A DNA stretch of 9,672 nt from an uncultured Methylococcaceae bacterium (lineage in GTDB: Bacteria; Pseudomonadota; Gammaproteobacteria; Methylococcales; Methylomonadaceae), in assembly GCA_903903765.1 (NCBI GenBank), contig CAIVAH010000135.1, positions 1-9,672 of the forward strand. Direction: 5' to 3'. Below are positions 1 through 8,494 of this stretch, piece by piece. The notes under the pieces were generated by a model. That model saw only the letters and a program-made list of their open reading frames with translations. It searched no databases and was not told the origin of the DNA. The number at the start of each line of letters is the position of its first letter. The stretch's first letter is position 1. Both the position numbers and the translations under genes were made by a program.

Positions 1-70
1 TCCATTTTACTTGGGGGAGGGTTAAAGTTGCCTAGATACTAAAATCATTGGCTAAAACTAAAGGTGATTC

Positions 71-529
71 TTAATGACGACCGGTATGACCAAAACCACC
101 GGCGCCTCTATCAGTAATCGTTGTAAAATCTGTAACAATTTTGAAATCAACTTGAACAACTGGCATAAATAATAGCTGCGCAATGCGCTCACCGGGTTGC
201 ACAACATAATCATCTAAACCATCATTATGAAGAATGACACCAATTTCACCATGATAATCAGAATCGACAATACCTAAACCCTGACCCACTCGAATTTGGT
301 TATTCAAACAAAGCCCACTTCGACTAGCCACTATCGCAACCAAGCCAGGATCTTGAATATTGACTGCTAAGCCAGTGCCAATCAGCACATTTTTACCACC
401 TGATAGAGTAACCGACTTGTCAATACAAGCGATTAAATCTAATCCAGCTGAGCCTGGGGTTTTATAAGCTGGCACACCATATTTCTCCAGCAATGGATTA
501 ACAATTCTAGTTTCAATTAATCTTTTCAT
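71..529 (-). CDS. dut: dUTP diphosphatase (dUTPase)
   Basis: This trimeric-type dUTPase hydrolyses dUTP to dUMP and diphosphate in the cytoplasm. It keeps uracil out of DNA and supplies dUMP for thymidylate synthesis. All five family motifs are visible in the 152-residue product: AGLDL (28-32), SRSGL (69-73), the [12 protein letters not shown] block (86-97) with the likely catalytic Asp89, [10 protein letters not shown] (112-121), and the glycine-rich C-terminal [10 protein letters not shown] (141-150), which closes over the nucleotide. Length matches E. coli Dut (151 residues). Motif 2 has Ala-Ser before RSG where proline is common (PRSG), a minor variation. The start is the only sensible ATG. 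It is preceded by an AGGCGAGG purine-rich sequence (about 533-540), though the GAGG lies close to the ATG. The gene is divergent from the DUF2782 gene. Only 70 bases follow it in the window, so its downstream partner is not visible. The identification is secure. Confidence 0.97.
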   Translation of the reverse strand: MKRLIETRIVNPLLEKYGVPAYKTPGSAGLDLIACIDKSVTLSGGKNVLIGTGLAVNIQDPGLVAIVASRSGLCLNNQIRVGQGLGIVDSDYHGEIGVILHNDGLDDYVVQPGERIAQLLFMPVVQVDFKIVTDFTTITDRGAGGFGHTGRH

Positions 530-552
530 CTGCCTCGCCTAGTAAATTAAAT

Positions 553-558
553 ATTATA
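553..558 (-). promoter_or_regulatory. Possible -10 box for dut
   Basis: On the minus strand this reads TATAAT, a perfect sigma-70 -10 hexamer, 24 bases before the dut ATG. No good -35 hexamer lies 16-18 bases upstream. In AT-rich DNA a lone TATAAT is weak evidence, but its position in the 127-base divergent gap is right. Confidence 0.35.
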
Positions 559-588
559 ACCCAGCGTATTAGCACTGAGGGTTTGCTA

Positions 589-612
589 TTTTAGTTAAGC
601 AGCTGACTAAAA
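589..612. repeat. Inverted repeat in the dut / DUF2782 divergent gap
   Basis: TTTTAGT (589-595) is mirrored by ACTAAAA (606-612). A further T-G wobble and A-T pair extend the stem to nine positions around an AGCAGC loop. It sits between the two opposed -10 candidates, where a shared operator would lie. I do not recognise it as a known regulator site, and AT-rich chance pairing is possible. Confidence 0.3.
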
Positions 613-614
613 AC

Positions 615-620
615 TATAAT
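615..620 (+). promoter_or_regulatory. Possible -10 box for the DUF2782 gene
   Basis: A perfect TATAAT lies 36 bases before the DUF2782 ATG, within the divergent gap. The -35 region (591-598) matches the consensus poorly, so this would be a weak or activator-dependent promoter if real. Confidence 0.38.
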
Positions 621-656
621 AAGATAGCGTTAAAATTACATTGAACGAGTCAACTT

Positions 657-998
657 ATGCGTTATCTTATTTTACTCAGCATTGTGCTTACTTTTCCAGC
701 ATTTGCTGTCGATGATAGACCTCCACAACTTGAAGCGCTGCCAGAAGCGCCAGACCCTATTCCGGCCGCCCAAAGTGGTGAGGTATTGGAGCCCGACATT
801 ACTATTATTCGTAAAGGCAAAAAAACCATTCAAGAATATCGCCGCAGTGGCAAGCTGTTTATGATAAAGGTAATACCTGATTTTGGACCACCCTACTATT
901 TCTTAGATAAGGATGGTGATGGCAAGATGGATGTGCGCCGAGATGATTTAGATCACGGCGAAAGTAACATTAATGTGTGGAAAATCTTAGAATGGTAA
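657..998 (+). CDS. DUF2782 family exported protein
   Basis: This small protein of unknown function belongs to the DUF2782 family, which I know mainly from gammaproteobacteria. The 113 residues begin with a signal peptide: Arg2, a hydrophobic stretch at 4-16, and a probable cleavage after AFA17. A proline- and acid-rich linker follows (about 20-47). The conserved core is at about 48-113, with the family-like sequences ITIIRKGKKTIQEYR (48-62), FMIKVIPDFGPPYYFLD (68-84) and a terminal tryptophan. Residues 84-92 (D-x-DGDG-x-x-D) resemble an EF-hand or dockerin-type calcium loop; calcium binding is only an inference. The product is predicted to be periplasmic. The ribosome binding site is weak (GAG at 647-649). 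Its stop is only 8 bases from the stop of the convergent DUF748 gene, with no room for a terminator between them. Family assignment is from memory of the core sequence and is fairly firm. The function is unknown. Confidence 0.85.
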   Translation: MRYLILLSIVLTFPAFAVDDRPPQLEALPEAPDPIPAAQSGEVLEPDITIIRKGKKTIQEYRRSGKLFMIKVIPDFGPPYYFLDKDGDGKMDVRRDDLDHGESNINVWKILEW

Positions 999-1006
999 AT
1001 AGTAAT

Positions 1007-3955
1007 TTATTTGGCATTCAAGAATAACATTGTCACAATTTCTTTATCAGTTGAATCTAAGTCGACCAAGGTATCCAGTAGGTAAATATTTTCTGCTGGA
1101 ATTGCTCCATGATGAACCAAAAAATTAGCAATTGTTTGAGCTCTAGAAGTTGCCAATGATTTAAGTCTTTCTGGCTCTGGTTTAATCAACGTTATCAAAT
1201 TTTCTTTGGCGACTTGATAAAATTCACCCATACTTGAATCCAATAAAACGGGCTCACCTAATAATGTACGTTTTGCTAATTTAGGAAACTTTTCAATAAA
1301 AAAATCCGCCAATAGACGCTTGTAATCATCATTACTAAGCTGTACATACTCATCGCGAATTCTTTTTTTAGCATCTTTATTAAGTTCAGCAGCACGCTGT
1401 CTTTTTAACTGTTCATAAAGCGCATCTTGTCGAATAAAAGGCCAATCTTGGGACTGAAAAGCAGCACCCTTAATTTCTAAATCCAAATTAGGGCGTGTTC
1501 TTAAAGCCTGAGCTAATTCCAATAATTTATCTTTTTGCCCCTGCGTTAAAGAAGAACTTCCGGGCTCAAAACTAATTAAATTAAGATCTTTTTCATCGCC
1601 AATTAATAACGCTAACGTCGTAAAAGGTGAAGCCACTAAATGACCCAAACCTTTATAAAGAGCATCTGCAACCACACCCCCGATACTAAACTGAGGATCA
1701 TTTAAACTGCCCGAAATAGGCAAGTCTATTTTTATTTGACCTTGAGCATCTTTTAACAAAGCCACCGCTAACTTAATAGGTAATGCCACCGCATTTGGAT
1801 TTTCTACCCGTTCACCTAACTCAAACTGATCTATCAATAAACTATTGGTTGCTGATAAATCGCTATTGGCCACATTATAATTTAAGCCCAAAGTCATCTT
1901 ACCTTTTTCGACCTTATAACCAGAGAACTGCACCATATAAGGCGTAACCAATGGCATAGGCAAACCTTTAAAATTTACTTTCGCATGGTAACTTCCTATA
2001 TAAGGACTCATTTCACCATCGATATCAACAGGCGCCAAATCATAGGCACTGCCTTTTAAAGCGACCTTAATTTTAGAATCTTTTTCTGAAGAGATGCCGC
2101 TTGCACCTCCGGCTAAGCTCTGAATTCTTGCCTCAAATGGGAGTATTAAAGATAAATCTGAAAAGTCAGAAGCTCCCTCTTTAATCTGTACCGTCCCTAA
2201 ATGAAAACTTGCCTGACGACCACTATCAGTCAAGCCCTCAGCTTGAACCACCTTGGTATTAGTCTTAGATTGCTGCTCATCAACCACCAAAATATCATTA
2301 AAGTTGACTGTTTTATCTTTTCGAATAGAAATTCTAAGATAAGGCTTATCAAATAATACCGACTTAGCTGCATAAGTATTGGACAAATAATTAATATCCA
2401 TATCCTTAAGAAACATCGCGTCCCATTTTACAAAGTCTTTATTTAAAATCTGATCACGCGTTAATAATCGAGAAATTTCCACATTACCGATAAATTGAAT
2501 ATCAGGTCTATCTTGATCTAATTTTGCAAAAGTAAGCTTACCCTCCATATTCAATGCGCCATCAATCACATCAAGATGCACGAATTTTTCGTAATACGAT
2601 TGAAACTTTTCTAAATCAATATTCTCAATTTTAAGATCGACTTCAGCAGCCAAAGGCTCCGCAACAGCATTACCTTGCAACTTGATAGAACCCGCATTAT
2701 TAATACCCACCATCAATTCAATCGGCGTTTTAATGTCGGGCGTATTGGTATACTCAGTGACCTTAAAATTAATCGGATGCAAATTAACCTTTACAGGACT
2801 CTTTAAAGTTTTATCTTCAAAATCCAAACCAAAATTAGTCACCTCCACACCCGCCACCTTAATATCCCATGGCTTATCTTTAACTGCCTTTGTCTCCACT
2901 ACTGGCTGAGTTTCTTCTTTATCCTGCGCCTCTGGTTTAGCAAATAGTGTTGCATAATTCAGGACACCATCGGCTTCTAAACTGGCATAAACAAGACCGT
3001 TAGCCGCAGATATCGATTTAATACCCAGCGTTTTTTGTTTTAAATTGAGCTCTATGCCTGCTATCTTTAATGCCGGAATGCTGATAAGTTTTTTATTCTG
3101 CTCTTTAGCTAACAACTCAACATCATTGAGATTCACGAATGCATTTTTAATGCGTAATTTTGGATCCTTACTAAATCCGTTTACACTAAAATCCGCTTCC
3201 AAACCCTCATACCCCCTTACAATAACTGGTAATTGCGCTTTTGATGTAAACGCTACCAAGGTATTTAGTGATACTTTATTTAAACTGACATGACCCTCTG
3301 CAGATTCAGCTGCTATATTAAAATTGCCACGTAACTGTAATTCCCCGCCCGATTTTAATAATAGAGCAGCATCTAGTTCAGATTTGATCTCTAGGCTATT
3401 ATTTAGGTTTTTTAAATGGATGTTGACCGCGTTAATTTCTTCTTTAATAGCGATATCCGCTTGCATATCTGTCCAAGATACACTGCCATCTTGAATAGAC
3501 AATTGCGTCACGAAATAGTCTAAATCTTCTGAATCCGCAGCCGGAGGTTTCTTTGAATTGGCTTTAAAAAGATCTTTAAGATTTAAGGCACCCGATTTAT
3601 TAATAACGACATTAACCATGGGCTTGTTGATAATAACCTCATCAACCACTAATCCCACTTGCTTGATAGAAGCAAGCCAATTTAAATCAACTGTTAACTC
3701 ATCTAAGGCTATCAGCGGTTGACCGTCAGGTTCCAGAATTTGAATACCTTGAATATTAAGTATTAGATAAAAAGGCTGGAATTTAACAGCAGAAATCAAC
3801 GTCTTTCGACCTGTTTCTTGTTGCAGAATATCGGGGAGTTTAAATTTTAAAAATGGAGGGACTACTAAAAAACCAATGAAGATATAAAACAATAACAGGA
3901 TACCAACGCCTAACAATAGCTTTTTAAGATAATCTAATACGCGCTGAATGGCCAT
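1007..3955 (-). CDS. AsmA-like DUF748 domain envelope protein
   Basis: This is a large (982-residue) inner-membrane-anchored periplasmic protein of the DUF748 group, related to the AsmA/YicH superfamily. Some AsmA-like relatives (TamB, YhdP, YdbH) are bridge-like proteins tied to phospholipid traffic or outer-membrane biogenesis. No specific role is established for this member. One N-terminal membrane helix (about 12-33) is followed by an AsmA-like N-terminus (LPDILQQETGRK at 40-51, then the DVEIIINKP-like segment). A long run of beta-rich repeats comes next, ending in the typical SDLSATNSL / PIKLAVALL region and GVVADAL. The C-terminus is OmpA-like but interrupted: FEPGSSSL at 796-803 and RAQTIANFLVHHG near 938-950 are separated by a long charged helical insert. 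The ATG start has only weak ribosome-binding signals (GGGAT, TAGG). It lies downstream of amtB on the same strand, beyond a hairpin. The family call is strong; any lipid-transport role is inferred. Confidence 0.85.
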   Translation of the reverse strand: MAIQRVLDYLKKLLLGVGILLLFYIFIGFLVVPPFLKFKLPDILQQETGRKTLISAVKFQPFYLILNIQGIQILEPDGQPLIALDELTVDLNWLASIKQVGLVVDEVIINKPMVNVVINKSGALNLKDLFKANSKKPPAADSEDLDYFVTQLSIQDGSVSWTDMQADIAIKEEINAVNIHLKNLNNSLEIKSELDAALLLKSGGELQLRGNFNIAAESAEGHVSLNKVSLNTLVAFTSKAQLPVIVRGYEGLEADFSVNGFSKDPKLRIKNAFVNLNDVELLAKEQNKKLISIPALKIAGIELNLKQKTLGIKSISAANGLVYASLEADGVLNYATLFAKPEAQDKEETQPVVETKAVKDKPWDIKVAGVEVTNFGLDFEDKTLKSPVKVNLHPINFKVTEYTNTPDIKTPIELMVGINNAGSIKLQGNAVAEPLAAEVDLKIENIDLEKFQSYYEKFVHLDVIDGALNMEGKLTFAKLDQDRPDIQFIGNVEISRLLTRDQILNKDFVKWDAMFLKDMDINYLSNTYAAKSVLFDKPYLRISIRKDKTVNFNDILVVDEQQSKTNTKVVQAEGLTDSGRQASFHLGTVQIKEGASDFSDLSLILPFEARIQSLAGGASGISSEKDSKIKVALKGSAYDLAPVDIDGEMSPYIGSYHAKVNFKGLPMPLVTPYMVQFSGYKVEKGKMTLGLNYNVANSDLSATNSLLIDQFELGERVENPNAVALPIKLAVALLKDAQGQIKIDLPISGSLNDPQFSIGGVVADALYKGLGHLVASPFTTLALLIGDEKDLNLISFEPGSSSLTQGQKDKLLELAQALRTRPNLDLEIKGAAFQSQDWPFIRQDALYEQLKRQRAAELNKDAKKRIRDEYVQLSNDDYKRLLADFFIEKFPKLAKRTLLGEPVLLDSSMGEFYQVAKENLITLIKPEPERLKSLATSRAQTIANFLVHHGAIPAENIYLLDTLVDLDSTDKEIVTMLFLNAK

Positions 3956-3972
3956 GCCTAAATCCCAAATAC

Positions 3973-3998
3973 AAAAGCTAGCATCCTTGCTAACTTTT
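3973..3998 (-). terminator. Hairpin terminator after amtB
   Basis: On the minus strand AAAAGTTAGCA, an AGGA loop and TGCTAGCTTTT form an 11-bp stem with one G-T wobble. The descending arm ends in TTTT. It begins 17 bases after the amtB stop and ends 17 bases before the DUF748 start. That suits a factor-independent terminator, or an attenuator between amtB and DUF748. The U-run is short, so read-through is likely. Confidence 0.6.
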
Positions 3999-4015
3999 TC
4001 TAATACTAATAATAT

Positions 4016-5311
4016 TTACAAATCTAAATACCCGGTTTCTTCATGTAACACGGTATCTAAACCCTGATCCTCTTCATCAACTGTTACTCTTAGACCTAAG
4101 CAACTATCTAATAGTTTCAATATCAAATAGCTAAAGACTGCACTCCAAAACGCTGTAACCACTATAGCCAAAGCTTGCACACTCAATTGATGTCCCATAC
4201 TAACACCCTCAGCTAGGCCCAAACCACCAAATTGTGTACTAACAAACACTCCCGTTAATAATGAACCCATGACGCCACCCACACCGTGGACAGGAAAAAC
4301 GTCTAAGGAATCATCAATTTTTAAAGTACGTTTAACGTATTGGGTTGCGTAAAAACACACCATACCGGCAGCAACCCCAATCACCAAGGCCCCCATAGGG
4401 CCAACAAATCCAGAGGCAGGAGTAATCGTACCTAAACCGGCAACCATGCCTGTTACTATTCCTAAAACACTGGGTTTACCAAAACGTTGCCATTCGATAG
4501 TCATCCAAGTAAGAGAGCCCGCCGCAGCTGCAATATGAGTCACTAACATAGCCATACCCGCTCTACCATCAGCCGTTAACGCACTGCCCGCATTAAAACC
4601 AAACCAACCCACCCACAACATACCTGCACCCGTTACGACCATAGTCATATTATGAGGTGGCATCGCTGTGTTAGGAAAACCTTTACGCTTACCTATCACT
4701 AAAGCAGCGACTAAAGCGGACACACCGGCATTAACATGTATAACAATACCACCAGCAAAATCCATAACGCCTAAATCTTGCAGCCATCCACCGCCCCATA
4801 TCCAATGACATACGGGCATATAAACGAAAATTAGCCATAAACCACTAAACCACAACATGGCAGAAAATTTCATACGTTCTGCAAATGCACCGACAATAAG
4901 AGCAGGCGTGATAATGGCAAAAGTCATTTGAAACATAAAATACACAGTTTCAGGGATATCACCTATCAAGGCCGCCGTATTAATGCCCGGTAAAAAGACC
5001 TTAGATGCGCCACCAATAAACTTTTGTAACTCGCCACCATTAGCAAAGATAAAACTATAAACCCCCGCCAGCCATAAGATGGAGACCAAACAAGTAATGG
5101 CAAAACATTGCATCAACACCGACAACACATTCTTACTTCTAACTAATCCACCATAAAATAATGATAGACCCGGAATAGTCATAAACAACACTAAGCCCGT
5201 TGAAGTTAAGATCCAAGCGGTATTAGCTTGATTTAATCCCTCTGCTAAAGCTAACTGAGGTAATAAAAAAAGGCCTAACGTAAAGGCCTTAAATCTAGAT
5301 TTAGCAAACAT
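4016..5311 (-). CDS. amtB: Ammonium transporter AmtB
   Basis: This is an inner-membrane Amt/Rh-family ammonium channel that imports ammonium under nitrogen limitation. It has 431 residues, close to E. coli AmtB. A signal peptide ends at ALA23, as in the E. coli protein. About eleven membrane helices follow. Pore residues can be aligned with E. coli AmtB: the twin phenylalanine gate in FQMTF (F127, F131), W172 in WGGGW, D184 in DFAGG, the histidine pair H192 (VIHVNAG) and H342 (DVFPVHGVGG), and F239/S243 in FNAGS at the recruitment site. The C-terminal tail (from about 406: LRVTVDEEDQGLD) is the segment that contacts PII in relatives. The ATG directly follows the glnK TAA with no gap, and a GGAGAGGA sequence inside the end of glnK supplies the ribosome binding site, so translation is probably coupled. 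A hairpin follows the gene. The identification is secure. Confidence 0.97.
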   Translation of the reverse strand: MFAKSRFKAFTLGLFLLPQLALAEGLNQANTAWILTSTGLVLFMTIPGLSLFYGGLVRSKNVLSVLMQCFAITCLVSILWLAGVYSFIFANGGELQKFIGGASKVFLPGINTAALIGDIPETVYFMFQMTFAIITPALIVGAFAERMKFSAMLWFSGLWLIFVYMPVCHWIWGGGWLQDLGVMDFAGGIVIHVNAGVSALVAALVIGKRKGFPNTAMPPHNMTMVVTGAGMLWVGWFGFNAGSALTADGRAGMAMLVTHIAAAAGSLTWMTIEWQRFGKPSVLGIVTGMVAGLGTITPASGFVGPMGALVIGVAAGMVCFYATQYVKRTLKIDDSLDVFPVHGVGGVMGSLLTGVFVSTQFGGLGLAEGVSMGHQLSVQALAIVVTAFWSAVFSYLILKLLDSCLGLRVTVDEEDQGLDTVLHEETGYLDL

Positions 5312-5776
<465 letters not shown>

Positions 5777-5814
5777 CTAAATCTATTGTGTTTTTTAATC
5801 TTAAAGAGATCCCG

Positions 5815-7953
5815 ATGTTAAAAATATGTTTACGCTTGCTATTACGCTTAGTTTATAGAGTAGAAGTCACTGGCTTAGATAATTACCAAAATGCCGGAAA
5901 ACGAGTTTTAATTGTTGCCAATCACACCTCATTTTTAGATCCTTTACTCTTAGGTGTGTTTTTACCCGATGACATTACCTTTGCCATTAATACCCATATA
6001 TCCCAACGCTGGTGGCTTAAACCATTTTTAGGTTTATCTAAAGTATTCCCTATGGATCCCACGCATCCTTTATCTTTAAAGGATTTAATCCATCATCTAG
6101 AAAACGATACCCGCACCGTCATTTTTCCTGAAGGACGCATTTCTGTTACGGGTGCTTTAATGAAAGTTTATGACGGCACTGGTATGGTTGCGGACAAAAC
6201 CCAAGCCACTATTTTACCTATCCGCATTGCCGGCGCCCAATACACGCATTTTTCTAAACTACACAATGTGGTCAGGTTACGCTTATTTCCTAAGATTTCT
6301 ATTCATATTTCAAAACCCACGCATATTTCTGCGCCACCAGAAATTAAAGGCAAAGACCGTCGCGCCTATTGCGGGCAATTATTAACCGATATCATGTCTA
6401 ACATGATGTTTGATACCAGTCATTACCAACAAGCCATCTTTACTAGCATCTTAGACGCGCAAAAAATCCATGGCGCCAAACATATAATCGCTGAAGATAC
6501 TGACCGCTCCAGTCTAAATTATAATTCTTTAATTACCCGCACTATTGTATTAGGTAACGCCCTAAAAAAAATCACTACTATCGGTGAAAATATTGGCGTA
6601 TTTCTACCCAACTCCTCTAAAACTCTACTCACTATTCTAGGTTTACAATTACACCATCGCGTACCAGCGATGTTAAATTACTCGACTGGATCCGCTAATA
6701 TTATTTCGGCCTGCCACACTGCACAAATTAAAACCGTCATAAGCTCACATCGTTTTATCGAACTCGGTAACTTACAAGCTGAAGCAGAACAATTAAGTCA
6801 GCATTGTCAACTAGTCTATCTTGAAGATTTAGCCCCCAACATTTCCCGCTTTGATAAATTAATCGGCTTTTTAAAGGCCAAAACCACTGATTTTTGGTAC
6901 AACGCTAAAAACTTTGATCCCAATACTCCCGCAGTGGTTTTATTTACCTCTGGCTCAGAAGGCACACCCAAAGGCGTTGTATTATCTCACGCTAATATCT
7001 TAGGTAATCTCAAACAACTTGAAGCTTGCATTAGTTTTAACGCCAAAGATGTCGTGTTGAATTTTTTACCTATGTTTCATTCCTTTGGTTTCACAGTAGG
7101 CACCATCTTGCCGACTATTAGTGGCATGAGAACTTTCTATTACCCGTCGCCTTTACACTTTAGCGTCATTCCAGAAATCGCTTATGAAGTGCATGCCACC
7201 ATCATGTTTGGCACAAATACTTTCTTTGCCGCTTACGCAAAAAAAGCGCATGCCTATGATTTTTTCAATTTACGCTATGTGGTTGCAGGTGCTGAGAAAC
7301 TGCAAGAAAGCACTCGGCAAATTTGGGCCGATAAATTTGGCATTAGAATTTTAGAAGGTTATGGCGCAACTGAAACCTCACCGATCACCTCGGTTAATAC
7401 ACCGCTCCATCATAAGTCAGGCACTGTAGGGCGATTTTTACCTAGAATGTCCTACGAATTAGAGGCAATTGATGGCATTACAGACGGAGGTCAATTACAT
7501 GTCAGTGGTCCAAACATTATGCTGGGGTATATTCTACCCAGTAATCCTGGGCAATTAGTTCCCCCTGAATCTAGCTATGGCAAGGGCTGGCATGACACTG
7601 GTGACATTGTGCATGTAGACCACGAAGGTTTTATTAGTATTCGCGGCCGCAGTAAACGCTTTGCAAAAGTTGGCGGTGAAATGGTTTCTTTAGTGGCCGT
7701 TGAACAATTAGCGATTAACGCATGGCCAGAAGCTCATCATGCGGCTGTTAGCATTGCTGATGCTAAAAAAGGTGAACAAATCATTTTAGTAACTACCCAC
7801 AAAGACGCGACTATTAATGATCTAATGACAGCATCACCTGGCGTTAATAATATCTGTTTACCTAAAAAGATTATCGTCGTAGAAAGCGTTCCAGTGTTAA
7901 TGACCGGAAAAGTCAATTATCCTGCGGTCACAGAATTAGCTAAAAGCCAATAA
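5815..7953 (+). CDS. aas: Bifunctional lysophospholipid acyltransferase / acyl-ACP synthetase
   Basis: This inner-membrane two-domain enzyme re-acylates 2-acyl-glycerophosphoethanolamine, using acyl groups it first activates with ATP and loads on ACP. It repairs lysophospholipids formed by phospholipid or lipoprotein turnover. It has 712 residues (E. coli Aas has 719). The N-terminal PlsC-type acyltransferase shows NHTSFLD (36-42, the HX4D motif) and FPEGR (104-108). The C-terminal ANL adenylating domain shows TSGSEGTPKG (378-387), GYGATE (515-520), HDTGD (593-597), the RSKRFAKVGGEM hinge (612-623) and the probable catalytic Lys699 in TGK. The domains join through a linker at about 190-250. 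I chose the ATG at 5815 because MLKICLRLLLRLVYRVEVTG aligns with the start of E. coli Aas and AAAGAGA lies just upstream. A GTG at 5788 would add nine unmatched residues. No lplT transporter gene adjoins it, unlike in enterobacteria. It is divergent from glnK. Confidence 0.93.
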   Translation: MLKICLRLLLRLVYRVEVTGLDNYQNAGKRVLIVANHTSFLDPLLLGVFLPDDITFAINTHISQRWWLKPFLGLSKVFPMDPTHPLSLKDLIHHLENDTRTVIFPEGRISVTGALMKVYDGTGMVADKTQATILPIRIAGAQYTHFSKLHNVVRLRLFPKISIHISKPTHISAPPEIKGKDRRAYCGQLLTDIMSNMMFDTSHYQQAIFTSILDAQKIHGAKHIIAEDTDRSSLNYNSLITRTIVLGNALKKITTIGENIGVFLPNSSKTLLTILGLQLHHRVPAMLNYSTGSANIISACHTAQIKTVISSHRFIELGNLQAEAEQLSQHCQLVYLEDLAPNISRFDKLIGFLKAKTTDFWYNAKNFDPNTPAVVLFTSGSEGTPKGVVLSHANILGNLKQLEACISFNAKDVVLNFLPMFHSFGFTVGTILPTISGMRTFYYPSPLHFSVIPEIAYEVHATIMFGTNTFFAAYAKKAHAYDFFNLRYVVAGAEKLQESTRQIWADKFGIRILEGYGATETSPITSVNTPLHHKSGTVGRFLPRMSYELEAIDGITDGGQLHVSGPNIMLGYILPSNPGQLVPPESSYGKGWHDTGDIVHVDHEGFISIRGRSKRFAKVGGEMVSLVAVEQLAINAWPEAHHAAVSIADAKKGEQIILVTTHKDATINDLMTASPGVNNICLPKKIIVVESVPVLMTGKVNYPAVTELAKSQ

Positions 7954-8028
7954 ACCATCAGCTTAAAAACATACGACCCACACAAGATGATTAACTTTCA
8001 TTGCTGAGCGGGATTAATTCGCATAGAA

Positions 8029-8057
8029 TTGACCAGCTTTTTAAGGAATGCTAGTTA
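8029..8057 (+). promoter_or_regulatory. Weak promoter candidate for the two-cysteine protein gene
   Basis: TTGACC (8029-8034) is a good -35, with 17 bases to TAGTTA (8052-8057), a poor -10 preceded by an extended TGC. This is the best candidate in the 136-base gap after aas. I see no clear terminator for aas in that gap, so read-through from aas is also possible. Confidence 0.25.
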
Positions 8058-8089
8058 GATTGGATAAAACTCAACAATAGGAAATAAAA

Positions 8090-8461
8090 ATGTCTGAATC
8101 TACGAAAATTGGACTCGCTATATTAGCTGTTTTTGCCGCTGGATTTATTATGGTGGGTTTAAGTAAAGAAGAGCCAACTAACGCCCAAAAAGAGGCTGCA
8201 GCCAGTATCAGAAACTATGTCGCCATTCAAAACATGGCAAATGAGAAATGCCCGGTATTAATAAAACAAGAAACCGGGGAGCAAGTTTTTTTCCCAACTG
8301 AAACAAAAACAGATAGAGATTCTTACATTACCCTAATTTGGTTAGGTGAAAATGATCAAAAAGGCGGCTTTAAAAAAGCAAGCTGTACATTACATGCTGC
8401 TTTAGGCGGTGTATCAGAATTAATTATTGATGATAAAGTCATTATTCAAAAAAAGTTTTAA
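8090..8461 (+). CDS. Single-pass membrane-anchored protein of unknown function
   Basis: I do not recognise a family. The 123-residue product has a short polar N-terminus and one strongly hydrophobic helix (about 7-24: IGLAILAVFAAGFIMVGL). A mostly polar domain of about 95 residues follows, probably periplasmic with the N-terminus inside. That domain has two cysteines (C54 in EKCPVL, C99 in ASCTLHA), which could form a disulfide if exported. Its second half alternates hydrophobic and charged residues (YITLIWLGE, SELIIDDKVIIQKKF), suggesting beta strands. There is no lipobox and no catalytic motif that I can name. An AGGA (8079-8082) seven bases before the ATG supports the start, and codon use looks like that of the neighbours. 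It could be a small envelope protein conserved in a narrow group. Pairing with the next gene is unproven because 127 bases and a possible hairpin lie between them. Confidence 0.8.
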   Translation: MSESTKIGLAILAVFAAGFIMVGLSKEEPTNAQKEAAASIRNYVAIQNMANEKCPVLIKQETGEQVFFPTETKTDRDSYITLIWLGENDQKGGFKKASCTLHAALGGVSELIIDDKVIIQKKF

Positions 8462-8494
8462 TTAATAAGCCAACTGATCAACTACCATCCTTAC

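Noticed and set aside
11..21. G-rich tract (TTGGGGGAGGG) as a quadruplex or strong ribosome site
   Set aside because: There are only two G-runs, and no open frame follows within a few codons. The first 70 bases hold nothing else I can support.
2682..2909. Open frame antisense to the DUF748 gene
   Set aside because: It is a shadow of a long, clearly coding reverse-strand gene, with no family resemblance. The same holds for the frame at 3045-3293.
5788..5814. GTG start adding nine residues to Aas
   Set aside because: The ATG at 5815 matches the family N-terminus and has a ribosome site directly upstream.
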